Counted from the stretch's first letter, positions 34,149-44,050 are shown. The stretch is DNA of 64,000 nucleotides from Prochlorococcus marinus str. MIT 1214 (GCF_027359355.1 NZ_CP114777.1:1178001-1242000); one strand, 5' to 3'. Translations and numbers: made by a program. The notes: a model not told the origin generated them from the letters alone.

Positions 34149-34334
34149 ATGCCAACTATCACAATTGACGGTAAAGATTACGATCTAGAAGACTTGAGCG
34201 ATAATGCAAAACAACAAGTAGCAAATTTACAATTTGTAAAAAATGAAATTCAGAGGCTTGAAGCTCAAATAGGTGTTTTCAAAACCGCCTCATCACTTTA
34301 TTCTAATGCACTTAATAATGAAATGAATCAATAA
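34149..34334 (+). CDS. Small coiled-coil protein at head of secretion cassette (DUF6447-like)
   Basis: A 61-residue protein: a short beta hairpin (TITIDGKDYDLEDLS) followed by one long amphipathic helix (about 20-50, VANLQFVKNEIQRLEAQIG) and a short tail. It resembles small cyanobacterial proteins filed as DUF6447, from memory. It is the first gene of the secretion cassette, 51 bases before the parvulin gene. It is too small to be an enzyme, and an accessory or chaperone role for secretion is a guess. Confidence 0.68.
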   Translation: MPTITIDGKDYDLEDLSDNAKQQVANLQFVKNEIQRLEAQIGVFKTASSLYSNALNNEMNQ

Positions 34335-34385
34335 ATAAATATTAATAGGAAAAAATTTGCAACCAAATTCAATTGAGTGCATCAT

Positions 34386-35126
34386 ATGGAATCTTTAGAT
34401 TGTCTAACGCGTGATTGTATAAATTTGCTCAAAAAAAATAAATTACTTAAAACATTAATTAAAATAGAATTAACAAAAAATGTACTTCAGGACGTAGCAA
34501 TTGAAAAAGAAAAAGAAGATAAAGTCATAAATAATTTCAAGACAAATTACGGTATTGAGAAAGATGAAGGATATCAAGCCTGGCTTAAAGATAATGATTT
34601 CAGTGACCAAGAGTTCAGAAATCTCGCCCTATATGAAATGAGACATAAAAAGTACTGTAAAGAAAATTTTGACAACAAAGTTGGTGCGAGATTTCTTGAA
34701 AGAAAAAATGACTTAGATATAATAGTTTATAGCCTAATAAGAACAAGAGACTTCAATAAAGCCAAGGAAATCTATTTACGGATCTTAGAAAAGGAAGCAG
34801 ATCTTGGAGATCTAGCAAGCCAATTCTCAGAGGGTCTTGAAAGTAAAACACGCGGTATAGTAGGGCCTACACAAATAGGAGCATCTCATCCAAAGTTAGC
34901 TCAAGTTTTAAGACAAAGTAAGCCTGGAGAAATTCAACCTCCATTTGAGGTTGATGGATCATATCTTCTTGTAAGGGTAGAATCTTTTGAACCCTCGAAG
35001 CTTGATGATTTTATGCGTGAAAAAATGCGCGAGGAATTATTTAACGTTTGGATAAATGATAAAGTGAATCACATAAATGAAAAGCTACTTAAAACAAATA
35101 CCTCAACTAATCTAAACGAAAATTGA
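34386..35126 (+). CDS. Parvulin-type peptidyl-prolyl isomerase
   Basis: A 246-residue protein with a helical SurA/PpiC-like N-terminal half and a parvulin domain (about 105-215): DLASQFSEGLESKTRG, VGPTQIGASHPKLAQVLRQS, then KPGEIQPPFEVDGSYLLVRVES. No signal peptide is seen, so it probably acts in the cytoplasm on secretion substrates. A GTG three codons upstream (34377) is an alternative start. It ends two bases before the ABC transporter gene; isomerases in this position are common in cyanobacterial type I secretion operons (recalled). Confidence 0.86.
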   Translation: MESLDCLTRDCINLLKKNKLLKTLIKIELTKNVLQDVAIEKEKEDKVINNFKTNYGIEKDEGYQAWLKDNDFSDQEFRNLALYEMRHKKYCKENFDNKVGARFLERKNDLDIIVYSLIRTRDFNKAKEIYLRILEKEADLGDLASQFSEGLESKTRGIVGPTQIGASHPKLAQVLRQSKPGEIQPPFEVDGSYLLVRVESFEPSKLDDFMREKMREELFNVWINDKVNHINEKLLKTNTSTNLNEN

Positions 35127-35127
35127 T

Positions 35128-38082
35128 ATGGAAAACAACATTAAAATCAACTTGAGGTCAATAGAGGCATTTCAAAATTTTGACAATTCAAGCATCAAAG
35201 AAATAGAAGAAAAAGGTGAAGTAATTAACTATCCAATTGGTTGTACTATCTGCCCACCCGATATTATTCCAAATACAATATCAATTATACTTAGTGGAGA
35301 AGCAAGACTTTTATATAAAGGGAAAACTGCCGAGCATTCTATTTCAAGATTAACCTCTGGCACTTTTATAGGTCTTCCATCTCTATTAATAGTTAAGGGT
35401 TGCGATTATGTTGCTGCAAGTTCTTCGGTTCTGGTTCTGACCATTTCTGATAGTTTAATTCTCTCTTTATATAATAAAGAAGAAAGTTTTCGAAATTGGT
35501 GCAATGAAAAAATATATATTTGTGAAGCTTATAGAATCGCAAATGATTTATATCAAAGAAATGCAAAAATCGAATTTAGTCTGAAAGATTCAGTTGAATT
35601 AATTCGCAAAAATCTAAATTTAAAAATAATTAATGACAATACTGTTTTGAATAAAAAAGAAAACAAAGTGTATATAGTAGGAAGCGCAAATATAATTGAT
35701 AAGGCAATAGGAGATCTAATTTTAGTTGACGAAGTCATTAAAACTCGAGGGCCACTACCGGCTAGGATTTTTGAATTACCTCTCTCAATTTATAATAAAT
35801 TCAATCAAAATTTAGAAAATAAAATAGATATTAAAAATAAAGAAAACTCAGATGTTGAGACAACGCTACCTATCAAAAATCCTGAAAATATGATCAGTCA
35901 AAGCAATGTAGATTTTGGACAATATACTGCAAATAAAGAATTCAAATTAATCAAAGCTAATGGGTTAGTGGGAGAGGCAATAGCTTGTTTGCAAATGTTA
36001 GCAGCTGAGTTAAATCTTCCATATAGATCTGATGCAATCGAAAAAATACTAAGAGATACAATTAAAAGGGGGAAAAAACCAAATATTCAACTACTAGGAA
36101 ATATTACTGCAACTATGGGATTACATTCTTCTACTGCTAAAGTAAATCCAAAAGTTGCGAATAGAATTCCTAGATTATCATTGATATCATGGAAAGATAG
36201 CTTTGCATTAGTTAAAGATAGTAATGCAGAATTTTTGGAAATAGTTTCTCCCAATGAAGGAATAATTAGACTTCATCCTAATAATTTTAATGAGAATTTT
36301 GATAAAGGTTTTATAGAATTACTTTTAGTAGAGAAGAATGAGCAAACACCAGAAGAAAAGTTTGGAATAAAATGGCTTCTTCCCGTCATTAATAAGTACA
36401 GAGGGATCCTTCTCCAGGTTTTATTAGCTTCTTTTGTTGTTCAACTATTTGGATTGGCTAACCCTCTAATGATTCAGGTAATTATAGATAAAGTTATCAG
36501 TCAAAGAAGCTTAGATACCTTACAGATTTTAGGCATTGCATTGGTATTTGTTACTGTATTAGGTGGCGTGATTAGTAGTCTAAGAACATTTCTTTTTGCC
36601 GAGACTACCAATCGAATTGATACTAGACTTGGTGCAGAAGTAATTGATCATCTACTGCGTTTACCATTAAATTACTTTGATGCCAGACCAGTAGGTGAAT
36701 TAGGGAGCAGAGTTGCTGAACTTGAGAAAATCAGAAATTTTCTAACAGGTCAAGCTCTTACAACACTATTAGACGCAGCATTTTCATTGATATACATTAT
36801 TGTAATGGTAATTTATAGCTGGTTATTAACATTAATTGCTTTAGGTGTTGTCCCAATTCAGATAATACTTACCGCAATAGGCACACCATTAATTCGAAGA
36901 CAAATCAGACAAGTAGCAGAAGAAAATGCAAAGACACAAAGTCATTTAATAGAAGTTATCACCGGAATTCAAACAGTTAAAGCACAAAATGTAGAAAAAG
37001 TTAGCAGGTGGAAATGGCAAGAGAGATATAGTGAATATATATCTAAATCATTTCAAAAAACAATTACGGGAACAGCTCTTGGGGAAACAAGCCAAGTTTT
37101 ACAACAATTATCTCAACTTCTTGTTCTATGGATAGGTGCATCACTTGTACTAAATGGGCAATTAACTTTAGGACAATTAATAGCATTTAGAATCATATCT
37201 GGATATGTTACTCAACCATTATTAAGACTAAGTACTATTTGGCAAAATATACAAGAACTACGAGTTTCTTTTGAGCGTCTTGCTGACATTATCGATACCC
37301 CTGAAGAAACAACAGAATCTGATAGAGCAAAAATTCCATTACCTAGTCTCGAAGGATCTATTCAATTTGAGGATATTTCTTTTCGTTTTAAACCAGGTAA
37401 ACCTAATGTATTAAAAAATATAAATTTAGAAATTAAGCCAGGACAATTTGTTGGAATAGTCGGACAAAGTGGTAGTGGAAAGAGCACATTAATGAAGTTA
37501 TTACCTAGACTATATAAACCAAATACAGGAAGAATAAAGATAGATAGTTACGATATCGATAAGGTTGAACTCTATTCTTTACGTAGACAAATTGGAATAG
37601 TTCCACAAGAACCTTTATTATTTGCTGGAACAGTTAGTGACAACATTGCACTCACAGATCCCGAAGCTGCAAGTGATGAGATAGTTAACGTAGCTAAGAT
37701 TGCTGATGCTCACGATTTCGTAATGGATCTTTCAGATGGATATAGCACTAATATTGGCGAAAGAGGCGCTGGTTTATCAGGAGGTCAAAAACAAAGAATT
37801 GCTATTGCCAGAACTTTATTAAGTAATCCAAAACTTTTAATAATGGATGAAGCAACTAGTGCTCTAGATTATGAAACAGAGAGAAAGGTTTGCGAAGGTT
37901 TGAGGAAGTCATGCAAAAACTCAACTGTTTTTTTCATTACTCATAGGTTAAGCACAGTACGTAATGCTGATTTAATTGTTATGCTTCACGAAGGTTCGAT
38001 TACAGAAATGGGAACTCATAATGAATTGATGGCTCTAAAAGGTAGATACTTTGCTCTTTATCTTCAACAAGAATCTGCCTAA
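35128..38082 (+). CDS. Type I secretion ABC transporter with cyclic-nucleotide-like and degenerate C39 domains
   Basis: A 984-residue HlyB-like exporter. Residues about 10-150 form a cyclic-nucleotide-binding-like fold (SGEARLLYKG, SGTFIGLPSL). A C39 peptidase-like region at about 270-410 lacks a convincing catalytic Cys-His pair, so it probably docks substrate rather than cutting it. Membrane helices run from about 420 to 690. The ATPase has Walker A GQSGSGKST (about 778-786), LSGGQ (about 882-886) and MDEATSALD (about 905-913). With the HlyD gene it should form the inner-membrane part of a type I system for leaderless proteins. A TolC-like outer-membrane channel is not in the window. Confidence 0.93.
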   Translation: MENNIKINLRSIEAFQNFDNSSIKEIEEKGEVINYPIGCTICPPDIIPNTISIILSGEARLLYKGKTAEHSISRLTSGTFIGLPSLLIVKGCDYVAASSSVLVLTISDSLILSLYNKEESFRNWCNEKIYICEAYRIANDLYQRNAKIEFSLKDSVELIRKNLNLKIINDNTVLNKKENKVYIVGSANIIDKAIGDLILVDEVIKTRGPLPARIFELPLSIYNKFNQNLENKIDIKNKENSDVETTLPIKNPENMISQSNVDFGQYTANKEFKLIKANGLVGEAIACLQMLAAELNLPYRSDAIEKILRDTIKRGKKPNIQLLGNITATMGLHSSTAKVNPKVANRIPRLSLISWKDSFALVKDSNAEFLEIVSPNEGIIRLHPNNFNENFDKGFIELLLVEKNEQTPEEKFGIKWLLPVINKYRGILLQVLLASFVVQLFGLANPLMIQVIIDKVISQRSLDTLQILGIALVFVTVLGGVISSLRTFLFAETTNRIDTRLGAEVIDHLLRLPLNYFDARPVGELGSRVAELEKIRNFLTGQALTTLLDAAFSLIYIIVMVIYSWLLTLIALGVVPIQIILTAIGTPLIRRQIRQVAEENAKTQSHLIEVITGIQTVKAQNVEKVSRWKWQERYSEYISKSFQKTITGTALGETSQVLQQLSQLLVLWIGASLVLNGQLTLGQLIAFRIISGYVTQPLLRLSTIWQNIQELRVSFERLADIIDTPEETTESDRAKIPLPSLEGSIQFEDISFRFKPGKPNVLKNINLEIKPGQFVGIVGQSGSGKSTLMKLLPRLYKPNTGRIKIDSYDIDKVELYSLRRQIGIVPQEPLLFAGTVSDNIALTDPEAASDEIVNVAKIADAHDFVMDLSDGYSTNIGERGAGLSGGQKQRIAIARTLLSNPKLLIMDEATSALDYETERKVCEGLRKSCKNSTVFFITHRLSTVRNADLIVMLHEGSITEMGTHNELMALKGRYFALYLQQESA

Positions 38083-38086
38083 AATC

Positions 38087-39199
38087 ATGAATAAAACTAA
38101 ACTGAAATTAAAAGATCTCAAAGATAAGTTCCGGGAAAATATTGCTTCTAAAAGACAAGATTTTTCAGATTTATTTGAGAAAGTAAAAATAAGTCTAGAA
38201 GAGAAAAAAAATAAATTTAATCTTACAAAAGATATACCTAAACTCTCAGGTTTAAATGAAAGTATTCAAGAGAAACTTTATAATATTTTTGAAAGTCTTC
38301 CGAACCAAGTTGTATTAAGACAATCTCGATTTTGGTCAAGAGCTATTACATGGACATTAATAGGAGGAACAGCTTTTTCAATCAGTTGGCTAATGATTGC
38401 TAAAACAGACGAAGTTGTAATCGCATTAGGCAAATTAGAGCCAAAAATGGGAGTAGTAGATGTACAAATGCCACTTGAAGGAATAGTAAGTGAGATATTA
38501 ATTAAAGAAGGTGATAGGGTTAAAAAAGGTCAAGTATTAATTCGTTTAGATACTAAAATAACAAAAGCTAGAAACTATGCTCTTACTAAAAATCTTGAAT
38601 TAAACGAGCTAGTAATTAAAAAGCTTAGTTATCTAGTTAAAGAGGGTGCTGTGTCTGAATTACAATATTTACAAAAAAAAGCTGAAACTGAGGGGCTTAG
38701 AAGCGAACTAAACGCAAACAAAGTAACTCTTTCCTATCAAGAAATAGTTTCACCAATAGATGGAACAGTTTTCGAATTAGAGCCAAAAGGTCCAGGTTTT
38801 GTAGTACGAGCTAGCCAGCCAGTAGTAAAAATAGTTCCTGTAGATAATTTAATCGCAAAAATAGAAATTGATAGTAGGACCATTGGTTTTGTAAGACCAG
38901 GAAGTCAAGTAGAAGTAAGTATCGACTCTTTTCCAGCAAGTGACTTTGGAGTACTAACTGGTACCTTAACTAGCATAGGATCAGATGCCTTAGAACCATC
39001 ACCACAGCTAGGTAAAGGCTTTAGATTTCCCGCAAAAATAACCCTTGATAATCAATATTTAGAATTAACATCTGGCAAAAGACTACCTCTTAAAGCTGGA
39101 ATGAGTCTCAATGCAAATATAAAACTCAGAAAAGTTACTTACATTCAACTTTTACTAAATAATTTCACAGACAAAGCTAAATCATTACAATCTATATAA
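38087..39199 (+). CDS. HlyD-family membrane fusion protein
   Basis: A 370-residue type I secretion adaptor. It has a long cytoplasmic N-terminus (1-85, rich in Lys), one membrane helix (about 86-105), a lipoyl-like half (VDVQMPLEGIVSEILIKEGDRVKKGQVLIRLDT region), a short hairpin, and the second half YQEIVSPIDGTVFELEPKG, ending in a beta barrel. The hairpin is much shorter than in E. coli HlyD. The ATG at 38087 is four bases after the transporter stop; the frame also opens at 38051 inside that gene, which is less likely. Confidence 0.93.
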   Translation: MNKTKLKLKDLKDKFRENIASKRQDFSDLFEKVKISLEEKKNKFNLTKDIPKLSGLNESIQEKLYNIFESLPNQVVLRQSRFWSRAITWTLIGGTAFSISWLMIAKTDEVVIALGKLEPKMGVVDVQMPLEGIVSEILIKEGDRVKKGQVLIRLDTKITKARNYALTKNLELNELVIKKLSYLVKEGAVSELQYLQKKAETEGLRSELNANKVTLSYQEIVSPIDGTVFELEPKGPGFVVRASQPVVKIVPVDNLIAKIEIDSRTIGFVRPGSQVEVSIDSFPASDFGVLTGTLTSIGSDALEPSPQLGKGFRFPAKITLDNQYLELTSGKRLPLKAGMSLNANIKLRKVTYIQLLLNNFTDKAKSLQSI

Positions 39200-39209
39200 A
39201 TTTATCAAA

Positions 39210-39635
39210 ATGAAAAAGATCTTTTCAAGTAAAAGTCCAGGCAAGCTCCTGCATATTATACATTACTTTAATGATATTAATGAAAGGACAAATGTAGCTC
39301 CTGAAGATCAATACATTCAACTAGCTACAATGAGGATGGATTCAGGTAAAACTTTCGCACCCCATAAACATATATGGCGAGATCAGTGTAATCAAAAAAC
39401 TATTGCACAAGAGTCATGGGTGGTCATCCAAGGTTCTGTATGTGTACATTTTTATGACATAGATGATACTCATCTATGCGATGAAATAATAGAAAGAGGA
39501 GACTGCTCTATCACTTTTGAAGGTGGCCATAATTATACAATAATTTCTGATAATACGGTCGTATATGAATACAAAACAGGGCCATATTATGGCGAAAAGA
39601 AAGATAAAGTCTCAATAAATGATCATAGAAAATAA
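39210..39635 (+). CDS. Cupin-fold protein, WbuC-like
   Basis: A 141-residue single-domain cupin. His residues in APHKHIW, the strand QESWVVIQGSVCVHFYD, and GHNYTIISDNTVVYEYKTGPY follow the cupin pattern of two His-containing motifs around a beta barrel. Small cupins such as WbuC occur in O-antigen clusters. The position between a secretion adaptor and a methyltransferase in this island fits a role in surface sugar metabolism, but the reaction is unknown. Confidence 0.75.
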   Translation: MKKIFSSKSPGKLLHIIHYFNDINERTNVAPEDQYIQLATMRMDSGKTFAPHKHIWRDQCNQKTIAQESWVVIQGSVCVHFYDIDDTHLCDEIIERGDCSITFEGGHNYTIISDNTVVYEYKTGPYYGEKKDKVSINDHRK

Positions 39636-39679
39636 TCTAATTAATCGATTTAATTGCAAATCAAAGTCAATTAAATAGC

Positions 39680-40234
39680 ATGATAAAACTTCATCTAGGT
39701 TGTGGAAAAAGATATCTTGAAGGTTATCTGCATGTGGATCAATCCAAGTATAAGCATATTGATTATGTTAAGCCTATTTATCCATTACCTTTTATAGAAA
39801 ATGAATGTGTTGAAGAAATTTACTGTTCACATGCATTAGAGTATTTTGATTTTAATCAAGCTATTCTAGTTTTAAAAGAATGGAAAAGATGTTTAGCAGA
39901 TAAAGGAAAACTTAGATTATCAGTTCCTGACTTTGATCAATTACTGAAGGTATATAATTCGAAATCATATGATATAGATGCAATTATTGGTCCCTTATTT
40001 GGGCGATGGAAAGGGGATAAGGGAGAATTTATTTATCATAAGACTGTATATACTAGAAAAAAAATTGAAGAAATACTTATTCTTTCTGGTTTTAAATCAA
40101 TTGAAACTTGGGACCCTTTAGATTTTTTTGGGATTAACAAAGAAAGTTTTGATGATTACTCAAAAGCTTATTACCCACATTTAGATTTTATTAATGGAAT
40201 TCCTCTCAGTTTAAATATTTTAGCTGCAAAATAA
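39680..40234 (+). CDS. Small SAM-dependent methyltransferase
   Basis: A 184-residue class I methyltransferase. The SAM-binding motif LHLGCGKR begins at residue 4, an acidic residue VDQ follows at about 20, and CSHALEYFDFNQA with LADKGKLRLSVPDF forms the later motifs. It is similar to methyltransferases in polysaccharide and glycan clusters, where they cap or decorate sugars. The substrate is not identified. Confidence 0.85.
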   Translation: MIKLHLGCGKRYLEGYLHVDQSKYKHIDYVKPIYPLPFIENECVEEIYCSHALEYFDFNQAILVLKEWKRCLADKGKLRLSVPDFDQLLKVYNSKSYDIDAIIGPLFGRWKGDKGEFIYHKTVYTRKKIEEILILSGFKSIETWDPLDFFGINKESFDDYSKAYYPHLDFINGIPLSLNILAAK

Positions 40235-40424
40235 ATAATCATTTTTTTTGTACTTATAACTTATATTGCTTCATTATTAACTGATCTATAGTGTTAAAAA
40301 TCATTTTGAGACTATTTGCTTAGAGTCTGCAAAATCATTAAAATTTATATTTATTAAAACATGCAAGCATATATCTGTTAGATTCTGATTTAAATTATTG
40401 ATAGATGAATAGCTAATAGTTTTT

Positions 40425-41012
40425 ATGTTTAAAGTAGTTGAAGATTTTGAAAAAGCTATTGCAGATTTTTATAATGCACCTTATGCAATTGCAACAGACT
40501 CATGTACTCATAGTATTGAACTATGTCTAAGATTAAAACAAGTAAAGAATATTACTATTCCAAATAGAACATATTTATCAATTGCGTTTCTACCAGCAAA
40601 GCTAAATTTAAAATGGTCTTGGGATAATGCTGAGTGGTTGAATTATTATTACCTGGGTAATACAAATATTATAGATGCAGCTGTTTATTGGAAAAAAGGA
40701 GGATATATAGAAAACACATTCATGTGTTTAAGTTTTCAGTTCCAAAAACATTTAAGTCTAGGAAGAGGAGGAATGATCTTGTGTGATAACCCAGAAAGCC
40801 ACAGATCCCTTAAAAAAATGTCATACGACGGTAGGTCGCCAGGGATACCCTGGCGAGAGCAAAAGATAGACACAATTGGATATCATTACTATATGACACC
40901 TGAAACTGCTAGTCTTGGTCTTAACAAGTTGAACGAAGCAAAACAAAAACATCCAAGACAATGGGCATGGGAAGAATGGCCAGACCTTTCTAAACTAGAG
41001 GTATTTAATTGA
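40425..41012 (+). CDS. Miniature DegT/DnrJ-type PLP aminotransferase
   Basis: A 195-residue protein resembling the large domain of sugar aminotransferases, which are normally about 370 residues. The start FEKAIADFYNAPYAIATDSCTHSIEL, split here as FEKAIADFYNAPYAIATDS and CTHSIEL, fits the family. The PLP-ring Asp (IIDAA, Asp84) and a candidate Schiff-base Lys108 in FQFQKHLSLGRGG are retained. The C-terminal domain is absent without sign of a frameshift, and the stop overlaps the next gene's start. It may act on the 4-keto sugar made by the Gmd enzymes (perosamine-like product), which is inference. Confidence 0.8.
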   Translation: MFKVVEDFEKAIADFYNAPYAIATDSCTHSIELCLRLKQVKNITIPNRTYLSIAFLPAKLNLKWSWDNAEWLNYYYLGNTNIIDAAVYWKKGGYIENTFMCLSFQFQKHLSLGRGGMILCDNPESHRSLKKMSYDGRSPGIPWREQKIDTIGYHYYMTPETASLGLNKLNEAKQKHPRQWAWEEWPDLSKLEVFN

Positions 41013-41983
41013 AAAAAGCATTAATTACTGGAATAAGTGGACAAGATGGTAGTTATCTATCAGAACATTTATTGGATATTGGCTATGAGGTTTTTGGAAT
41101 AATTCGTCGACAATCAGTTGCTGAGAATCAAACTTATAGAATAGAAAAAATAAATGAGAAGATCTCTACTGTATATGGAGATATCATGGATGAGCAATCA
41201 CTATTTAAAATTTTATCCGAAATTAGACCTGATGAGATATATAATTTAGCCGCTATGAGCCATGTAAAAGTTAGTTTTGAAGTACCAAATTACACGATAA
41301 AATGTAATGGCTTAGGAGTACTAAATATACTAGAAGCATATAAAGAAATCTGTCCAGAAGCCAAGTTTTACCAGGCAAGCTCATCAGAAATGTTTGGAAA
41401 TTCTATTGATCCTGATAATTATCAAAGATTAACCACAAGCATGAATCCAACCAGCCCCTATGGATGTGCTAAAGTATTAGCTTATAATTTAGTAAATCAT
41501 TATAGAAATGCATATAAACTACATGCATGTAATGGAATATTATTTAATCATGAATCACCTAGAAGAGGTATTAATTTTGTAACCAATAAAGTGATAAAAG
41601 GAGCCGTTCAAATTAAAAAGGGTCTAAAAAACAAGTTGGTTTTAGGCAACTTAGACTCAAGTAGAGACTGGGGTCATTCTTACGATTATGTACGAGCAAT
41701 GCATTTAATACTTAATAATGACACCCCAAGAAACTGGATAGTATCAACAGGAGAAAACAGAACCGTAAGAGAATTGTGCGATTATGTTTTTAATTACCTA
41801 AATCTAAATTACCAGGATTACATAATTCAGGATAAAAAATATATGAGGCCTGAAGAATTAAAATATTTAAGAGGAGACTCGCATGAAATTCGTCAGAAAC
41901 TGGGCTGGAAGCCGAAATATTCATTTGAATCAATGATTAATGAAATGATCGAAGCGTGGATAGAGAGATTAGATAATAAATAA
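41009..41983 (+). CDS. GDP-mannose 4,6-dehydratase-like protein, second paralogue
   Basis: A 324-residue extended SDR enzyme. GISGQDG (8-14), GDIMDEQS, the catalytic SSSEMFG (about Ser125, Glu127) and YGCAK (Tyr151, Lys155) are present, as is [17 protein letters not shown]. It starts with TTG at 41009, overlapping the aminotransferase stop by four bases, so the two are translationally coupled. The coupling suggests that the dehydratase product feeds the small aminotransferase. It differs enough from the 31.8 kb copy to suggest another substrate or regulation. Confidence 0.9.
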   Translation: MKKALITGISGQDGSYLSEHLLDIGYEVFGIIRRQSVAENQTYRIEKINEKISTVYGDIMDEQSLFKILSEIRPDEIYNLAAMSHVKVSFEVPNYTIKCNGLGVLNILEAYKEICPEAKFYQASSSEMFGNSIDPDNYQRLTTSMNPTSPYGCAKVLAYNLVNHYRNAYKLHACNGILFNHESPRRGINFVTNKVIKGAVQIKKGLKNKLVLGNLDSSRDWGHSYDYVRAMHLILNNDTPRNWIVSTGENRTVRELCDYVFNYLNLNYQDYIIQDKKYMRPEELKYLRGDSHEIRQKLGWKPKYSFESMINEMIEAWIERLDNK

Positions 41984-42013
41984 TTTATATATTTTACCGC
42001 ATCCTTATAAAAA

Positions 42014-44050
42014 TTACAGTTTAGATAATAATTCAAAATAGACTTGCTCTAAATTTCTAGTTGCTTCATATGAATTGAATAAAACATTATTTTTTCTTTC
42101 ATGTTGTAATAAATTTTTGATCTCTTCTAGTCTTCTTGGATTCTTAGCCAAATTAATAACTATATCTTCATATTCCTCTACTGACTTTGCAATTAGTTCG
42201 GAAAGTCCTAATTCAAATAAAAAGCTAGAGGAAATTCTTGCCAAAAAAGTTTTACCTAATAATGAGACCACAGGTAAACCTGCCCACAATGATTCGAGAG
42301 CTGTTGAAGCAGCAGTAAAATTAAATGTATCCAAAAAGATATCCGCACATAAATGCCTAGATAAATGATCAATATCATGTTCAACCCTATTTGCAAAAAC
42401 TAATTTATCTAAGCCCAAACCTTTTTCTCTAAAAAAGTATTTTATATTTTCGTTAGCAGTAGTGTTACTACTACTAATCCAAAGGATAGCGTGAGGTATT
42501 TGTTTTAAAATCCTAGACCATGAGTCAATAACTAAAGGAGTAATTTTAAAGCTATTATGAAAAGCTGCAAGAACGAATGCATCAGAAGTCAAACCAAATT
42601 CTTCTCTCTTAAATTTATTTGATGGAACTACTTTTGTATCATCAAAACATATGTATGAATGTTTTTTATATATGACTTTCTCGGAATAATACTGAGCAAA
42701 ATTATGAGGAAGGGTAAACTTATCAGCTATGATATAGTCCATTTCTGTCGATCCTGTAGAAGCCTCATAGCCAAGGTAACTTACCTGAAGGGGTGCAACA
42801 CGATATGAAAAAATAGGCATCCTATTATTCTTTGTATAACCCATTAGATCGATAGCTATATCTAACTGATCATTCCTTACTAAATCTACTGCTTCAATAT
42901 CTGTTAAGTATTTAATATTCCTATAGTAAGAACATGAATTTTTTAATCTTTCGGTATAATTGTCCTCTATATTAGATAGAGAATATACATAAATACAAAA
43001 CTTAGACTTATCATGTAATTCAAATACACGAGCTAATAACTTCATAACAGGATGATTATGAAAATCGGCTGAAAAATATCCAATATGAATCTTATTTTTT
43101 TTAACATATTTCATTTTTTTTGAATAGCGTATAAATTTCTTATCAAACAAATTCAAAACTCTTAAAAGATAACTACTTGGATCATCTTCTAAGTGAGCGA
43201 TATGAAAAGGATAGATATAATCATTTGTTTTTCCCAAGTTAGGGACGTAGGAAATATACTTTCTTATAGTTTTAAAATCGCAAATATATGACGAAGAATA
43301 GATTAAAGATGCTATTGTTTTCTGATTCTCTGGATTGAGTTTTAATGCATTTTTAAAATAATTAGTTGCTAAAAAATAATTACCTTTCTCAAAATAAAGC
43401 TCTCCTAAATTATGGTAAGCTAATGCATAATTTGGATTAATCTCTATTGATTTTAAAAATAACTTTTCAGCCGCATCAAACTTAGATGCTTCTCTAAATA
43501 AAGAACCTAAATTATTATTAGCTTCGAGATGATTAGGATTTATTTTTATTGCTTTAGCAATAGATAACTCTGCCTCCTTTACTTTCCCTAAATCTCTAAG
43601 TATATTTCCTAGATTAAAGTGTGAGTCTGCAATATCAGGATTTAATTCAATCGATTGATAAATTAATAATTCTGCTTCTTCCAGCTTTCCTTGATCTTTT
43701 AATATATTAGCTAAATTTGCATAAGCTTCAGGACTATTAGGAAACAAACGAATCGACTGCTCAAAAAGCTCAATTGCTCTATCTGTTTCCCCCTTTTGTC
43801 GATAAATCGCACCATAGTTTGAAAGGACTCGTGAATCGAGATAACCCTGATCTAGAAAGTATTGATAATATTTTGCAGCTTCTAAAATATTACCCTTTGC
43901 ATGAAATTGAAATGCTTTTTTTATGATTTCTAATTGATTAGAACCTTGAGAAAAGTTAGATATTTTTTCTTTTGAATTAAATCTTTGTTGATTTTTCTTT
44001 CCTTCATTCTTAAAACCTTTCATTTTTTCGCTTAACAAGCATCTAGCCAT
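42014..44050 (-). CDS. TPR protein with GT41 O-GlcNAc transferase domain (SPINDLY-like)
   Basis: A 678-residue protein. About seven tetratricopeptide repeats occupy residues 35-290. The C-terminal half is a bacterial O-GlcNAc-transferase-like GT-B enzyme: IHIGYFSADFHNHPV, LDIAIDLMGYTKNNR, PLQVSYLGYEASTGS, FHNSFKITPLVIDSW (with the conserved Lys of the family) and DIFLDTFNFTAASTALESLW. Such enzymes add a sugar to Ser/Thr of proteins. In this island the surface or S-layer protein is a possible target (inference). The first 20 residues are Lys-rich and the start may be the Met at residue 10. Confidence 0.91.
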   Translation of the reverse strand: MARCLLSEKMKGFKNEGKKNQQRFNSKEKISNFSQGSNQLEIIKKAFQFHAKGNILEAAKYYQYFLDQGYLDSRVLSNYGAIYRQKGETDRAIELFEQSIRLFPNSPEAYANLANILKDQGKLEEAELLIYQSIELNPDIADSHFNLGNILRDLGKVKEAELSIAKAIKINPNHLEANNNLGSLFREASKFDAAEKLFLKSIEINPNYALAYHNLGELYFEKGNYFLATNYFKNALKLNPENQKTIASLIYSSSYICDFKTIRKYISYVPNLGKTNDYIYPFHIAHLEDDPSSYLLRVLNLFDKKFIRYSKKMKYVKKNKIHIGYFSADFHNHPVMKLLARVFELHDKSKFCIYVYSLSNIEDNYTERLKNSCSYYRNIKYLTDIEAVDLVRNDQLDIAIDLMGYTKNNRMPIFSYRVAPLQVSYLGYEASTGSTEMDYIIADKFTLPHNFAQYYSEKVIYKKHSYICFDDTKVVPSNKFKREEFGLTSDAFVLAAFHNSFKITPLVIDSWSRILKQIPHAILWISSSNTTANENIKYFFREKGLGLDKLVFANRVEHDIDHLSRHLCADIFLDTFNFTAASTALESLWAGLPVVSLLGKTFLARISSSFLFELGLSELIAKSVEEYEDIVINLAKNPRRLEEIKNLLQHERKNNVLFNSYEATRNLEQVYFELLSKL

